Shown one piece after another: positions 47,411-56,530 of a DNA stretch of 64,000 nucleotides. Source of the DNA: Nisaea nitritireducens (lineage in GTDB: Bacteria; Pseudomonadota; Alphaproteobacteria; Thalassobaculales; Thalassobaculaceae); assembly GCF_014904795.1 (NCBI RefSeq), contig NZ_JACZFS010000016.1:52649-116648 (forward strand). The letters run 5' to 3'. Numbering within the stretch: position 1 is the first letter of the stretch; each line of letters starts with the position of its first letter. The position numbers and the translations under genes are program-made. The notes under the pieces were generated by a model. That model had not been told where the DNA came from. It did not search any database and worked only from the letters and a program-made list of their open reading frames with translations.

Positions 47411-47899
47411 ATGTCAAGCAAACCCTCCGTTGACCGGGCTGCACCAGCAGCCCGGTTTCCGCGTGATATGGTCATCGGTTTCTGTACCGTGGTCCTTTGC
47501 GCGGTCGCCTACTGGATTACTCTCAGCTTCGCCGACGCTCCGGCCGCTGTCGCCCAAAACGTGCAGCCAGCGACGTTCCCTCGCCTGGTGATCTCGGTGA
47601 TTGCCGTCCTCGCGGTCGCCCTCATGGTGATCTCGTTCCGCAAGGATTCACGCCCGGGCAAGTCGGTGCCGGCAATGGTCGCCATGACCGCCTCCATGAT
47701 GCTTGCTTTCGTGGTCGCCTTCGAGGCCCTCGGCTTCATCCTTGCGATGGCGCTGTTCTGTTTCTTCATGCCCGTGATCTGGGGCGAGCGGCGCTGGCAC
47801 GCGGTCATTCCGTTTGCAGTGCTTTTCCCCGGAGCGATTTACATGCTGTTCGTCCTCGGACTCGGCGTGCATTTCGATACCGGCATTCTCGGTTTCTAG
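47411..47899 (+). CDS. tctB: Tripartite tricarboxylate transporter small permease TctB
   Basis: Membrane protein of 162 residues with four predicted membrane segments. TctB family features are the N-terminal segment FCTVVLCAVAYWITLSFA, the loop QNVQPATFPRLV, and the C-terminal FPGAIYMLFVLGLGVHF. The ATG at 47411 is preceded by GAGGACA and lies 7 bases after the tctC stop. It is 21 bases upstream of tctA. Confidence 0.88.
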   Translation: MSSKPSVDRAAPAARFPRDMVIGFCTVVLCAVAYWITLSFADAPAAVAQNVQPATFPRLVISVIAVLAVALMVISFRKDSRPGKSVPAMVAMTASMMLAFVVAFEALGFILAMALFCFFMPVIWGERRWHAVIPFAVLFPGAIYMLFVLGLGVHFDTGILGF

Positions 47900-47920
47900 C
47901 GTTCAGATTGGTTCGAACTG

Positions 47921-49426
47921 ATGGATGCGTTCCTCACCGCCCTTGCGGCCTTTTCTGACCCCTACCTGATCGCGGTTATCCTGATCGGGACCATAGGCGG
48001 CGTTCTGGTCGGCGCCATGCCAGGCCTGAGCTCCACCATGGCAACGGCACTTCTGCTGCCGTTCACCCTGACCATGGACCCGATCCCGGCGATCTCCCTG
48101 TTGAGTGCTCTCTATTGCGCCGGAACATTCGGTGGATCGATCACAGCGATCCTCGTCAATGCGCCAGGCGCGCCGCCTGCAGCCGCAACGGCTTTCGACG
48201 GCTATCCCCTGGCCCAGAACGGCAAGGCCGGGATGGCCCTTGGCATGGCGGCGGTCAGCAGCGTGATCGGCGGGATCTTCAGCGTCGTCGTCCTCATCGT
48301 AGCCGCGCCCCTGCTCTCTCGTGTCGCCTATAATTTTGGCCCTCCCGAATACTTCGCCCTATCTCTTTTCGGCCTTTCCATGCTGGCGACGATCAGCGGT
48401 GAATCGGCCTTGAAGAACCTGATCGGCGGCGCCTTTGGTGTCCTGCTCGCCACTATCGGCATGGATTTCACCACGGGTGTCGACCGCTTCACCTTCGGCT
48501 ACTGGGAGCTGTCAGAAGGCATTCACTTCATCCCTGTGATGATCGGCTTGTTCGCCGGCTGTGAGTTCCTGACGCAAGCTTCGAAGCTCAAGGAAGGCCG
48601 GGTGCGCGCCATCTTCGATGCGGTGAAGCTGCCCGGCTGGGCCGATTTCAAGCGCTGCTTCGGCACGATTTGCCGATCCTGCGGTATCGGGTCCTTCATC
48701 GGCCTGCTTCCGGCCGAGGGCGGCACCGTTGCAGCCATGATCGGCTACAACGAGGCAAAGCGCTGGGCCAAGGACAAGAGCCAATTCGGTAAGGGCGATC
48801 TCCGCGGCATTGCCGGCCCGGAAGCAGCCAATAACGCCGCGACCGGGGCTGCCATGGTACCGACCCTGGCGCTCGGCATCCCCGGCAGCGCCACGACGGC
48901 GATCATCCTCGGCGCGCTGCTGGCGCATGGCCTGCGGCCCGGACCGCATCTCTTCACCGAGACACCGACCCTGCTTTACGCCATCTTCCTGTCGATGCTG
49001 ATCGCGAACTTTGCCTTCGCCGCCTTTGGCTTCCTCGGCGCCAAGCTGTTCGCCCGCGTTACCCTGATCCCGACCGAGTTCCTCTGGCCTGCCGTGTTCG
49101 TGCTCGCGTCCATCGGTGCCTATGCCATGGACCAGTCGATCATGGATGTCTGGATCATGGTGCTGGCCGGTCTGTTCGGCTTTGTGCTGAAGCGCTACGG
49201 CTTCTCCGCGGCCCCGATCATCATGGGGTTGATCCTTGGCGAACTTGTGGAGAACAGCCTGAAGCAGTCCCTGATCATCTTCGACCACAACTGGTTCCAT
49301 TTCCTTGAGCGGCCGATTGTGGTGACCTTCCTGGTCCTGACCCTAGCCTCGATGATCTGGCCCCTGGTCACTCTGTTCAGAACCAAGCGGCAAGAACGCA
49401 AAGCTGCTAACGCAGCCCAGAACTAG
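47921..49426 (+). CDS. tctA: Tripartite tricarboxylate transporter large permease TctA
   Basis: Large permease of 501 residues with about twelve membrane segments. The conserved signature GAMPGLSSTMATALLLPFT lies in the N-terminal repeat, and GTFGGSITAILVNAPGAP follows. The second repeat has IGSFIGLLPAEGGTVAAMIGYNEAKR and ALGIPGSATTAIILGALLAHGLRPGP. It completes the TctCBA transporter. A terminator-like hairpin 13 bases past the stop precedes the enolase-superfamily gene. Confidence 0.93.
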   Translation: MDAFLTALAAFSDPYLIAVILIGTIGGVLVGAMPGLSSTMATALLLPFTLTMDPIPAISLLSALYCAGTFGGSITAILVNAPGAPPAAATAFDGYPLAQNGKAGMALGMAAVSSVIGGIFSVVVLIVAAPLLSRVAYNFGPPEYFALSLFGLSMLATISGESALKNLIGGAFGVLLATIGMDFTTGVDRFTFGYWELSEGIHFIPVMIGLFAGCEFLTQASKLKEGRVRAIFDAVKLPGWADFKRCFGTICRSCGIGSFIGLLPAEGGTVAAMIGYNEAKRWAKDKSQFGKGDLRGIAGPEAANNAATGAAMVPTLALGIPGSATTAIILGALLAHGLRPGPHLFTETPTLLYAIFLSMLIANFAFAAFGFLGAKLFARVTLIPTEFLWPAVFVLASIGAYAMDQSIMDVWIMVLAGLFGFVLKRYGFSAAPIIMGLILGELVENSLKQSLIIFDHNWFHFLERPIVVTFLVLTLASMIWPLVTLFRTKRQERKAANAAQN

Positions 49427-49438
49427 ACATTATCTTCA

Positions 49439-49461
49439 CGGGGCGGCTTCGGGCCGCCCCG
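49439..49461 (+). terminator. Hairpin after tctA
   Basis: A 9-bp stem (CGGGGCGGC, 49439-49447, with GCCGCCCCG, 49453-49461) closes a short loop containing TTCGG. There is no long T-run, so it may be a weak terminator or mRNA-stabilising hairpin before the downstream enolase-superfamily gene. Confidence 0.6.
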
Positions 49462-49487
49462 CTGCATTTCAGACCCAGAGACCCCAG

Positions 49488-50591
49488 ATGCGCATTACCC
49501 GGATACAGGCAAGCGTCCACCGCCCGCGCGCGGCGGGCGAGCAGGAAAACAAGGCGACCTATGCCGGCACCGACGGTCCGGTCTTCGTGCGCTGCCGTGT
49601 CGATACCGATGATGGCAACACCGGTAACGGCTTTACGGGACGCTTCCTTGCAGCCGAGGTCGCACATTTCCTGAACCACGCAGTCGCCGAGGCCGTCACG
49701 GGAGAAGATCCGCTCGCGCCGGATCTCATGGCGGCTATCGAGCGGCGTTTCAATCCCCGCGCCATGACCGGCGTGGTCGTCTCCGCCTTTTCAGCCCTGG
49801 AAATCGCCTTGACGGACATCCAGGCCAAGGCTGACGGCAAAAGCATAGCCGCACTACTCGGCGGCAAGCGCAGCCGCGTCCCCGTGCATGTCACCTGCGG
49901 CCTGCCCCATCTCGATATTGAAGCCCTGCAGGCAACCACCGCCCGCGCCATCAAGACCGGTGCCGCCGGTGTAAAGATCGTCATCGCCGCCAAGGACCGT
50001 CACTGGCAGGAAGATGCGGAACGCATCCTCGCCGTCCGCGAGGCAATCGGCCCGGACGCCGATCTCATCGCCGACGCCAATTGCGGGTTCGATCTCGCCA
50101 CAGCCCGCAACTTTGCCTATGCCGTTTCGGACGCCCGCCTTACTTGGCTGGAAGAGCCCTTGCGTGACAACGACCCGCGACAACTGGCGGAGCTGACCGG
50201 CGAAATTGACTGCCCCGTCGGCGCCGGCCAGATGGAGCAATCGGACTACCGGTTCGAGCAACTGATCCGGCAGGGCGGCGTCTCCGTCATCCAGCCGAAC
50301 GCCGTTTTCGCCGGCGGCTTCAGCAAAGCTCTCGACGTCCTCCGCCTCGCTGCCCGCCACAACCGGGAGGTCTGCCCCGCCGGTGGCTGGGATTTCGTCA
50401 ACCTGCACCTGATGGCGGGCTCTCTGGAGCATGGAGCGATGGAACATCATGAAGGACACGAGTCGATCATCCGCTGCATCAGCGGATCGGCCACTACGCC
50501 CAAAGACGGCTATCTGACTGTACCGGATGCGCCGGGCCTCGGGATCGAGATCGACGAGAAGAGCCTCTTAAAGGCAAAAATTTACCCGTAA
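49488..50591 (+). CDS. Enolase-superfamily protein lacking canonical catalytic residues
   Basis: Mandelate racemase/muconate lactonizing family protein of 367 residues. Metal ligands D196 (IADANCGFD) and E222 (WLEEPL) are present, but the third position, normally glutamate in an AGE motif, is Q248 (GAGQMEQ). The spacing 196/222/248 matches mandelate racemase D195/E221/E247. The second lysine of the KxK motif is V165 (VKIVI), and the histidine segment reads CPAGGW. It may use another mechanism or have a binding role. It follows tctA, so it probably acts on the imported acid. Confidence 0.82.
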   Translation: MRITRIQASVHRPRAAGEQENKATYAGTDGPVFVRCRVDTDDGNTGNGFTGRFLAAEVAHFLNHAVAEAVTGEDPLAPDLMAAIERRFNPRAMTGVVVSAFSALEIALTDIQAKADGKSIAALLGGKRSRVPVHVTCGLPHLDIEALQATTARAIKTGAAGVKIVIAAKDRHWQEDAERILAVREAIGPDADLIADANCGFDLATARNFAYAVSDARLTWLEEPLRDNDPRQLAELTGEIDCPVGAGQMEQSDYRFEQLIRQGGVSVIQPNAVFAGGFSKALDVLRLAARHNREVCPAGGWDFVNLHLMAGSLEHGAMEHHEGHESIIRCISGSATTPKDGYLTVPDAPGLGIEIDEKSLLKAKIYP

Positions 50592-50813
50592 TAACAATAT
50601 TCTAACTTCTAGAACGGCCGCACCCGACGTCCCCGTTCCGTGATTCCTTATTATATTTAGGTAATTTTTTAATTTTAGAAAACTCAATTCCGTTTTTCGA
50701 AAAACCTTAGTTGCATTAGATAAAATTCCACGTAAATTTAATACGTTATTAACTATTATTTTCGCCAAATTTTTCAAGCAAAACGCTTGGAATGCGCCAG
50801 AAAGGCATGCGGA
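50592..50813. other. AT-rich leader upstream of flagellin gene
   Basis: About 220 bases of markedly AT-rich sequence separate the enolase-superfamily gene from flagellin and presumably hold the flagellin promoter and 5' leader. I could not make a convincing sigma-28 or sigma-54 promoter match. The ribosome site is a weak AAAGG before ATG 50814. Confidence 0.5.
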
Positions 50814-51941
50814 ATGACGATACAGAATTCAGCTCTGACGAATCCGTCGAGCTTCACCGCGCTACGCAGTTTCGGGAACACATCAAGAGCCATGGACACG
50901 GTCCAGAACCGTGTTTCAACCGGCCTGAAGGTTACCGGCGCTGTCGACGATGCATCGAACTTCGCCATTTCCCAAGGAATACGAACTGAAATCAGGTCGT
51001 GGCAGGCGGTTCAGCAAAGCCTCAACAACTCGATTGGCACTGTGAATGTCGCGATCGCCGGAGCAGAATCCATCTCCGACATTGTCGCTGACGCGAAGAA
51101 AAAGGTAATCGAATATCACAATGCAACGGGCGCTCAGCAGCAGATATTGCTAAACGACTACAACGCGCTACTCGATCAGATCGATCAAATGGCCAACCAG
51201 GCCAGTTTCAATGACACAAACCTGATCAATACTAATGGGACGCCAATCCCCGATCCGCCAGACGCGGGCGCCAGCCATTTCGTCACCAGTTCAGGCGCGC
51301 CGACCCGGACTCACGCGCTTCCCGATTTTGAGGGGATCGTGAATGTCTCCTACAATTACGCAGGTGCCGGCAGCACGATCTCGTTGATTTATGGCGGCTC
51401 GACCATGGACTCCGTCACACACGGTTTTAACGGAGGCGGAGTCAACGGCTCGCTGAGCTTCAACTACTCGGCCGAAGATGGAAACGACTTCACCATCAAC
51501 ACGAGCGGCCTTGGCAATGTGTTCTACGAATTCACCTACACGCCATCCGCAAACGACACCGGTGAGGCGTTTTCCGCACTTGTCGACACCAAAGGAAACA
51601 CCACCGAAATCTACAGTAAGTCGATGCTTGCAGAGGATATCGGATTGAGGCCCGTTGACCTGTCTAGTGTCCAGTCATCGGTCGCGCAAATCGAAACTGC
51701 CGAAACCATTATTGGCCAAACCCTTGGATATTTTGGCAGTAAGGCCAAACAACTCATCGCCACGCGTAATCAGGCCGAGGGCTTGATAGATTCCTACAAA
51801 GAAGGTCTCGGGAACATCGTCGACGCCAACATGTCGCGCGAAGCGGCTCGGCTGACATCCATGCAGGTCCAGACGCAGCTCTCGACACAGACCCTGTCGA
51901 TAGCGAACCAGAGGCCGGAATCACTTCTTGGATTGTTCTGA
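50814..51941 (+). CDS. Flagellin
   Basis: Filament subunit of 375 residues. The N-terminal D0/D1 region includes ALRSFGNTSRAMDTVQNRVSTGLKV and DDASNFAISQGIR. The variable middle (about residues 140-280) is rich in Gly, Ser, Thr and Asn, as expected for exposed and possibly O-glycosylated surface. The C-terminal D1/D0 helix ends SIANQRPESLLGLF. No other flagellar structural genes are in the window. A TPR-glycosyltransferase and CMP-sugar synthetase lie 5-9 kb downstream, suggesting filament glycosylation. Confidence 0.92.
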   Translation: MTIQNSALTNPSSFTALRSFGNTSRAMDTVQNRVSTGLKVTGAVDDASNFAISQGIRTEIRSWQAVQQSLNNSIGTVNVAIAGAESISDIVADAKKKVIEYHNATGAQQQILLNDYNALLDQIDQMANQASFNDTNLINTNGTPIPDPPDAGASHFVTSSGAPTRTHALPDFEGIVNVSYNYAGAGSTISLIYGGSTMDSVTHGFNGGGVNGSLSFNYSAEDGNDFTINTSGLGNVFYEFTYTPSANDTGEAFSALVDTKGNTTEIYSKSMLAEDIGLRPVDLSSVQSSVAQIETAETIIGQTLGYFGSKAKQLIATRNQAEGLIDSYKEGLGNIVDANMSREAARLTSMQVQTQLSTQTLSIANQRPESLLGLF

Positions 51942-52192
51942 TCCATAGAAATTGCAGAACAATCACCTCCGTCACTCATCTTTCGAACGGCTGTCAAAAC
52001 CCTCCGGATACGCCGAGCATCAGGGTCAAGATTGACGAGACCGAAGGAGACAATGCTCGCGTTAACTGACCAGCACATCCTTGACAGCTGTGGGCCCTTC
52101 TCGCATTTTCATCGCATGGGGCTCGCGAGCGCCTCGTGAGGCGACAGCCCAAGTTTCGCGTCCTTTGAACCCGCATTTTGGGAGGACGCGCC
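51942..52192. other. Intergenic region flagellin / chrB
   Basis: No gene is seen in these 250 bases. Short minus-strand frames overlap flagellin in the wrong phase. The only functional signal is GGGAGGA before the ATG at 52193. Confidence 0.45.
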
Positions 52193-53011
52193 ATGCCGTC
52201 ACCAGACATCATTACAGTTTCCCAACTCGCCCGTCTTATCGGCACGCCAGAAGCACCGGTCATCGTCGATGTGTGCGTCGATGACGATTTCAACGCCGAT
52301 CCGCGTCTGATACCTGGATCATTCAGGCATCCGTTTAACGACATTGAATCGCTGGTGCCCCGGCTTCAGGACCAGAGGGTGGTCGTCGTCTGCCGGAAGG
52401 GCCATAAGCTCGGCCAGGGGGCAGCAGCCCTTCTCCGAACCAACGGAATTGCCGCCGAAAGCCTGGACGGCGGTGTTGTAGCCTGGCACGAGGCCGGACA
52501 ACCAGCGGTCCCGGCAGCGTCCATACCGCCACGCAGGAAAACCGGTGAGACTCTCTGGGTCACGCGCCATCGCCCGAAGGTCGACCGGCTTGCCTGCCCC
52601 TGGCTTATTCGCCGCTTCGTCGATCCCTCGGCACGTTTTCTTTTCGTTTCGCCGGCCGAAGTAATGGACGTCGCCGACAGGTTCGGAGCGACTCCCTTCG
52701 ATGTCGAAGGTGTGTTCTGGAGCCATCGCGGCAAAGAGTGCAGCTTCGACACGATGGTCTCGGAATTCGGCCTCGAAACGGAACCGCTGAAACTGCTGGC
52801 AACTATCGTTCGCGCTGCGGATACCGATCGCCACGATCTGGCGCCGCAGGCAGCCGGACTGCTTGCTGCGTCGCTTGGCCTGTCGCGCATGTACCGGGAC
52901 GATCTGCGTCAGGTCGAGGCCGGCATGTTGCTTTACGATGCGTTCTACCGGTGGTGCCGGGACGCGGTCGATGAAGGGCATGATTGGCCGACGGCCAAAG
53001 TGAAGGCCTGA
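52193..53011 (+). CDS. chrB: Rhodanese-ChrB fusion protein
   Basis: Protein of 272 residues from ATG 52193 (GGGAGG upstream). Residues 1-105 form a rhodanese domain with active-site cysteine C67 (VVCRKGHKLGQG). Residues about 120-270 match the C-terminal ChrB domain (RPKVDRLACPWLIRRFVDPSARFLFV). ChrB proteins accompany chromate exporters and are proposed to sense or regulate in response to chromate. The stop is 4 bases before the chrA start, so they form an operon. The rhodanese fusion may link sulfur/thiol state to chromate handling. Confidence 0.88.
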   Translation: MPSPDIITVSQLARLIGTPEAPVIVDVCVDDDFNADPRLIPGSFRHPFNDIESLVPRLQDQRVVVVCRKGHKLGQGAAALLRTNGIAAESLDGGVVAWHEAGQPAVPAASIPPRRKTGETLWVTRHRPKVDRLACPWLIRRFVDPSARFLFVSPAEVMDVADRFGATPFDVEGVFWSHRGKECSFDTMVSEFGLETEPLKLLATIVRAADTDRHDLAPQAAGLLAASLGLSRMYRDDLRQVEAGMLLYDAFYRWCRDAVDEGHDWPTAKVKA

Positions 53012-53015
53012 AGCA

Positions 53016-54320
53016 ATGACCGATACATTTACCGAAACTGTTGCGGCGGGGCGCAATGCCCCGTCGCTCGGCACCCTGTTCCAGGTCTTCCTGAAAATCG
53101 GCCTGCTCTCCTTCGGCGGTCCGGCCGCGCAGATTGCCCTGATGCACCGGCTGCTGGTGGAAGAGCTGAAATGGCTCACCGAGCAGCAGTATCTGAACGC
53201 CCTGAGCTTCTGCATGCTGCTGCCGGGCCCCGAGGCCATGCAGATTGCCACCTATGCCGGCTGGCGTCTTCGCGGCATCGCCGGCGGCCTGATTGGCGGC
53301 CTGCTTTTCGTCATACCGGGGGCCATACTGATCCTCGCCCTGGCGGCGATTTATGCCCTGTTCGGTCAGGTACCGCTGATCGACAGCCTGTTCCTCGGGG
53401 TAAAATCGGCGGTCCTTCTGATCGTCGTCGAAGCTTTGCTGCGGGTCTCGAAACGGGCGCTGCGCGGGCGCGGTGACTGGATCGTTGCCGGTTTGGCCTT
53501 CGCAGGGATCTTCATCCTCGATCTGCCCTACCCGCTCATCGTTGGCGCCGCAGCCCTCTGGGGCTGGGCGACAAGCAGCACGGTATCAGCGTCGGGTACA
53601 GCGGCCGAGCCGATTGGTCGCTCATTCGGCGGAACCATGCTGACGGTTACCGTCTGGCTCGTTATCTGGTGGCTTCCGGTACTGCTTATCGCCCAGCTCT
53701 CCGGGTTTCCGGTCCTGACCGACCTCGGGCTGTTCTTCTCAAAGCTCGCGGTCGTTACTTTCGGCGGCGCCTATGCCGTGCTGGCCTATATGGCCCAAGA
53801 CGTGGTCGGCGCCTTCGGCTGGCTCAACGCGGGTGAGATGATGGATGGCCTCGGTTTGGCCGAAACCACCCCCGGACCGCTCATCCTGGTGACGGAGTTC
53901 GTCGGTTTCCTCGCCGCCTATCGGGATGGCGGCATCATGCTCGGGATTGCCGGCGCTGCCCTGACGCTGTGGGTCACGTTCGTTCCCTGCTTCCTCTGGA
54001 TCTTCGCCGGCGCGCCCTATATCGACTGGATTTCGGCCCAGCCACGCCTCAAAGGCGCGCTTTCGGCCATTACCGCAGCGGTGGTCGGCGTGATCCTGAA
54101 CCTGTCGCTCTGGTTCGGCCTGCATGTGATGTTCGGAACAGTTACACGGCAGGAAATCGGCCCGTTCACGCTCTGGCAACCCGAGCTTGCAACATTTGAC
54201 TGGCGCGTAGCGGTACTGGCCGCTCTGAGCGGTCTGATGTTGCTGCGATGGCACTGGGGCATCGGCCGGGTACTAGCGATCTGCGCAGGACTCGCCTGGC
54301 TGATGGTCAACGGCCTTTAA
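53016..54320 (+). CDS. chrA: Chromate efflux transporter ChrA
   Basis: Two-domain CHR family exporter of 434 residues with about ten membrane segments. The duplicated signatures are FLKIGLLSFGGPAAQIALMHR in the N-half and FSKLAVVTFGGAYAVLAYMAQDV in the C-half. Each half also has the later Pro-Gly motif (LLPGPEAMQIATYAGWRL and ETTPGPLILVTEFVGFLAAY). It expels chromate using the membrane potential or sulfate exchange. It is coupled to chrB. Confidence 0.93.
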   Translation: MTDTFTETVAAGRNAPSLGTLFQVFLKIGLLSFGGPAAQIALMHRLLVEELKWLTEQQYLNALSFCMLLPGPEAMQIATYAGWRLRGIAGGLIGGLLFVIPGAILILALAAIYALFGQVPLIDSLFLGVKSAVLLIVVEALLRVSKRALRGRGDWIVAGLAFAGIFILDLPYPLIVGAAALWGWATSSTVSASGTAAEPIGRSFGGTMLTVTVWLVIWWLPVLLIAQLSGFPVLTDLGLFFSKLAVVTFGGAYAVLAYMAQDVVGAFGWLNAGEMMDGLGLAETTPGPLILVTEFVGFLAAYRDGGIMLGIAGAALTLWVTFVPCFLWIFAGAPYIDWISAQPRLKGALSAITAAVVGVILNLSLWFGLHVMFGTVTRQEIGPFTLWQPELATFDWRVAVLAALSGLMLLRWHWGIGRVLAICAGLAWLMVNGL

Positions 54321-54338
54321 CACACCGGACTTAACCGG

Positions 54339-54362
54339 ACCCGGGTGCTCACGCGCCCGGGT
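54339..54362 (+). terminator. Possible terminator after chrA
   Basis: Ten-base stem (54339-54348 with 54353-54362, one G-T pair) with a 4-base loop, located 19 bases after the chrA stop. No T-run follows, so it may be a weak or Rho-assisted stop. Confidence 0.5.
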
Positions 54363-54646
54363 TCAACCTCGAATGCAGCGGCGGCTTTGTCCCAATCTCT
54401 GGTATGGGCTCGCTCACAAAATCCGGTTCGCAATTCGATATAAACGATGCCAAGTCAGAACATCAGAAATGGTCTCGGACGCAGGGCGCCAAGACTTCGG
54501 CTTAAAACACATAGGCCTATGTTCCATTATAGAAACCCCAAAAGCCTATCCCAGCGTGACATCGGTGCTTATCCTGTCCGGTGAGCCGTTGCGGAGCGTT
54601 GCCTGTCACGATATGTACCCGCAGCGTTTGCAAAGAAACATCTAAA

Positions 54647-55570
54647 ATGGCCGGTGCCAATATGACCGTCGACAACAAGTTCCCCGGTAAGGACATCACT
54701 CAGGACGATATCGACGGCAAGATTCCGCTGGTCGCCAAGAAGTCGGCCGATCACCGCACCAAGTTCGAATGTGCGGGCATCGAATTCGGCGGCGCTCTGG
54801 TTCCCGTGATGGCCGGCCCGAATACGGTTGAGAGCGAAGAGCTGATCGTCAAGACCGCCAAGGGTATCAAGGCTGCTGGTGCACACTTCCTGCGCGGCGG
54901 CGCGTTCAAGCCGCTGACATTCCCGTATCGCTCGCCAAAATTCTTCGAGCCGCGGGAGGACGGCCTGAAATGGCTTCAAGTTGCAAAGCAAGAGACCGGA
55001 TTGCCGATCGTCACCGAGGTCATGGAGATCTCGAAAATCGATATTGTGGCTCAAAACTGCGACATGCTGCAGATCGGCACCCGCAACATGCAGAATTATC
55101 CTCTCCTGACCGAGGTCGGGAAAACCGGCATGCCGGTCATGCTGAAGCGCGGATACGGGGCGAGCCTGCGGGATTGGCTGATGGCGGCCGAGTATATCGC
55201 GCTGGAGCATGACCGATTGGGTCAGCAACAAAAGATCCTGTTGTGCGAGCGCGGCATCGTCGCCAACCACACCCACCGCGCCACCTCGCGCTTCCTGCTG
55301 GATCTCCAGGTCATTCCGGCGGCTCAGGAAATCACCCACCTGCCGATCATGTCGGACCCCAGTCACGCCACTTTCTGGCAACCCTGGGTAAAATCGATGA
55401 TGCTGGCCTCGATCGCGGCAGGTGCCGACGGACTTATGCTCGAGGTCCATCCGGACCCGGTAAACGCCGCCGTCGATCCCCTGCAATGCTCCAGTCTTGA
55501 GCAGTTCGACGACATTATGAAGGCCTGCCGTCCGGTGGCGCAGGCGGTCGGTCGCACCGTCGACGCCTAA
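54647..55570 (+). CDS. Divergent DAHP synthase-like (type I-beta / KDO8PS-like) aldolase
   Basis: PEP-condensing aldolase of 307 residues from ATG 54647. The fold is that of type I-beta DAHP synthase: LQIGTRNMQNYPLL, VMLKRGYGASLRDWLMAAEYI, LCERGI, DPSHATFW and EVHPDP are all present. Two changes stand out. The metal-binding cysteine of the AGPCSVES motif is asparagine N59 (AGPNTVES), as in metal-independent KDO8P synthases. The phosphate motif KPRTSPY reads KPLTFPY (residues 88-94). Other metal-site residues remain (H240, E266, D277). It leads a three-gene operon with AroE-like and CMP-sugar synthetase genes, suggesting a 3-deoxy-ulosonate product other than DAHP. Confidence 0.85.
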   Translation: MAGANMTVDNKFPGKDITQDDIDGKIPLVAKKSADHRTKFECAGIEFGGALVPVMAGPNTVESEELIVKTAKGIKAAGAHFLRGGAFKPLTFPYRSPKFFEPREDGLKWLQVAKQETGLPIVTEVMEISKIDIVAQNCDMLQIGTRNMQNYPLLTEVGKTGMPVMLKRGYGASLRDWLMAAEYIALEHDRLGQQQKILLCERGIVANHTHRATSRFLLDLQVIPAAQEITHLPIMSDPSHATFWQPWVKSMMLASIAAGADGLMLEVHPDPVNAAVDPLQCSSLEQFDDIMKACRPVAQAVGRTVDA

Positions 55571-55592
55571 ACGCCCCCGTGAGGAGCTACCC

Positions 55593-56474
55593 ATGGCGGA
55601 ACTCGCTTTTCAAGACGCGCTCGACAACCCGGTTGAGATCAGGACCCCGTCCTACTCCGCGATCCTGGGCTTGAGTCCGTCTAAGGGCGCGCGGTCTCCA
55701 TTGCTCTGGAATGCAGCATTCAAGGCAGCCGGGATCGACGCTGTTATGCATCCGATGGACGTGCGCCCGGAAAACCTGGCTTCCGTGGTCGCCGGATTAA
55801 AGGCGGACGCGCGCTATCTGGGAGGTGCGGTCGCGGTGCCCCACAAGAAAACCATTGGCAGCCTGCTTGACCGGATCGAGCCCGAGGCCGAGAAGATCGG
55901 GGCTGTGAACGCAATCTATCGTGCGGGCAACCAATTGGTCGGCGCCAATACAGACGGTGCCGGAGCCCTGAGCCAGATCGAGGATTTGGTCGGGGGTGCG
56001 GAGGCGCTGAAAGCTAAACACGTGACCTTGATCGGGGTTGGCGGTGCGGGCATCGCGGTTGCCGCGTTCCTCGCGGATCGGACGGCGGGACTTCGGATTG
56101 CGAACCGGACCTATTCGGTGGCCGAAGAGGCTGCAAGAAGGCTGGGAGCCGATCCCGTGGCAATGCCCCTGACACACGAGATTCTTTCCATGACCGATGT
56201 CTTGGTGAACTGCACGACGGTCGGATACCAAGACGGACCCGAAGGGTCACCGGTTCCTGTAGAGGCGCTCGCGTATCTTCCTGAAGGGGCTGCCGTCTAC
56301 GACATCATCTATCAGCCCCGCGAGACCCCAATGCTCAAGGCCGCAGCCTCTCACGGCTTTGCAACACGTGACGGGCTTGGCATGAACCTGGACCAAGCGG
56401 TGATCGCGTGGCTCAAGGCCAATCCCGGCACGCTCACGCTCGAGGCTGTTCGCGTCGCCATGTCGGCCGTCTGA
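55593..56474 (+). CDS. Shikimate dehydrogenase-like protein with altered substrate site
   Basis: AroE-family protein of 293 residues. The nucleotide-binding loop (VTLIGVGGAGIAVA), catalytic K85 (VPHKKT) and D121 (GANTDGAG) are conserved, as is the late GLGMNLDQA. The shikimate-binding signature HSxSPxxHN is changed to GARSPLLWN (residues 32-40), losing the first serine and both histidines. It is thus probably an NAD(P)-dependent dehydrogenase for a different cyclic or deoxy-sugar substrate. GAGGAG precedes its ATG, 22 bases after the aldolase gene. Confidence 0.85.
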   Translation: MAELAFQDALDNPVEIRTPSYSAILGLSPSKGARSPLLWNAAFKAAGIDAVMHPMDVRPENLASVVAGLKADARYLGGAVAVPHKKTIGSLLDRIEPEAEKIGAVNAIYRAGNQLVGANTDGAGALSQIEDLVGGAEALKAKHVTLIGVGGAGIAVAAFLADRTAGLRIANRTYSVAEEAARRLGADPVAMPLTHEILSMTDVLVNCTTVGYQDGPEGSPVPVEALAYLPEGAAVYDIIYQPRETPMLKAAASHGFATRDGLGMNLDQAVIAWLKANPGTLTLEAVRVAMSAV

Positions 56475-56530
56475 CGGGCTGATCAAAAAGGGACAGCCGA
56501 CAAACTGCCGCAGCTCAAGGACACCGACAC

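Noticed and set aside
50641..50813. Possible sigma-28 promoter for flagellin
   Set aside because: The AT-rich stretch offers only weak matches to TAAA and GCCGATAA at wrong spacing, so no site is called.
54339..54375. T-loop-like GGTTCAACCTCGAAT suggesting a tRNA end
   Set aside because: No cloverleaf can be formed; the bases belong to the hairpin after chrA.
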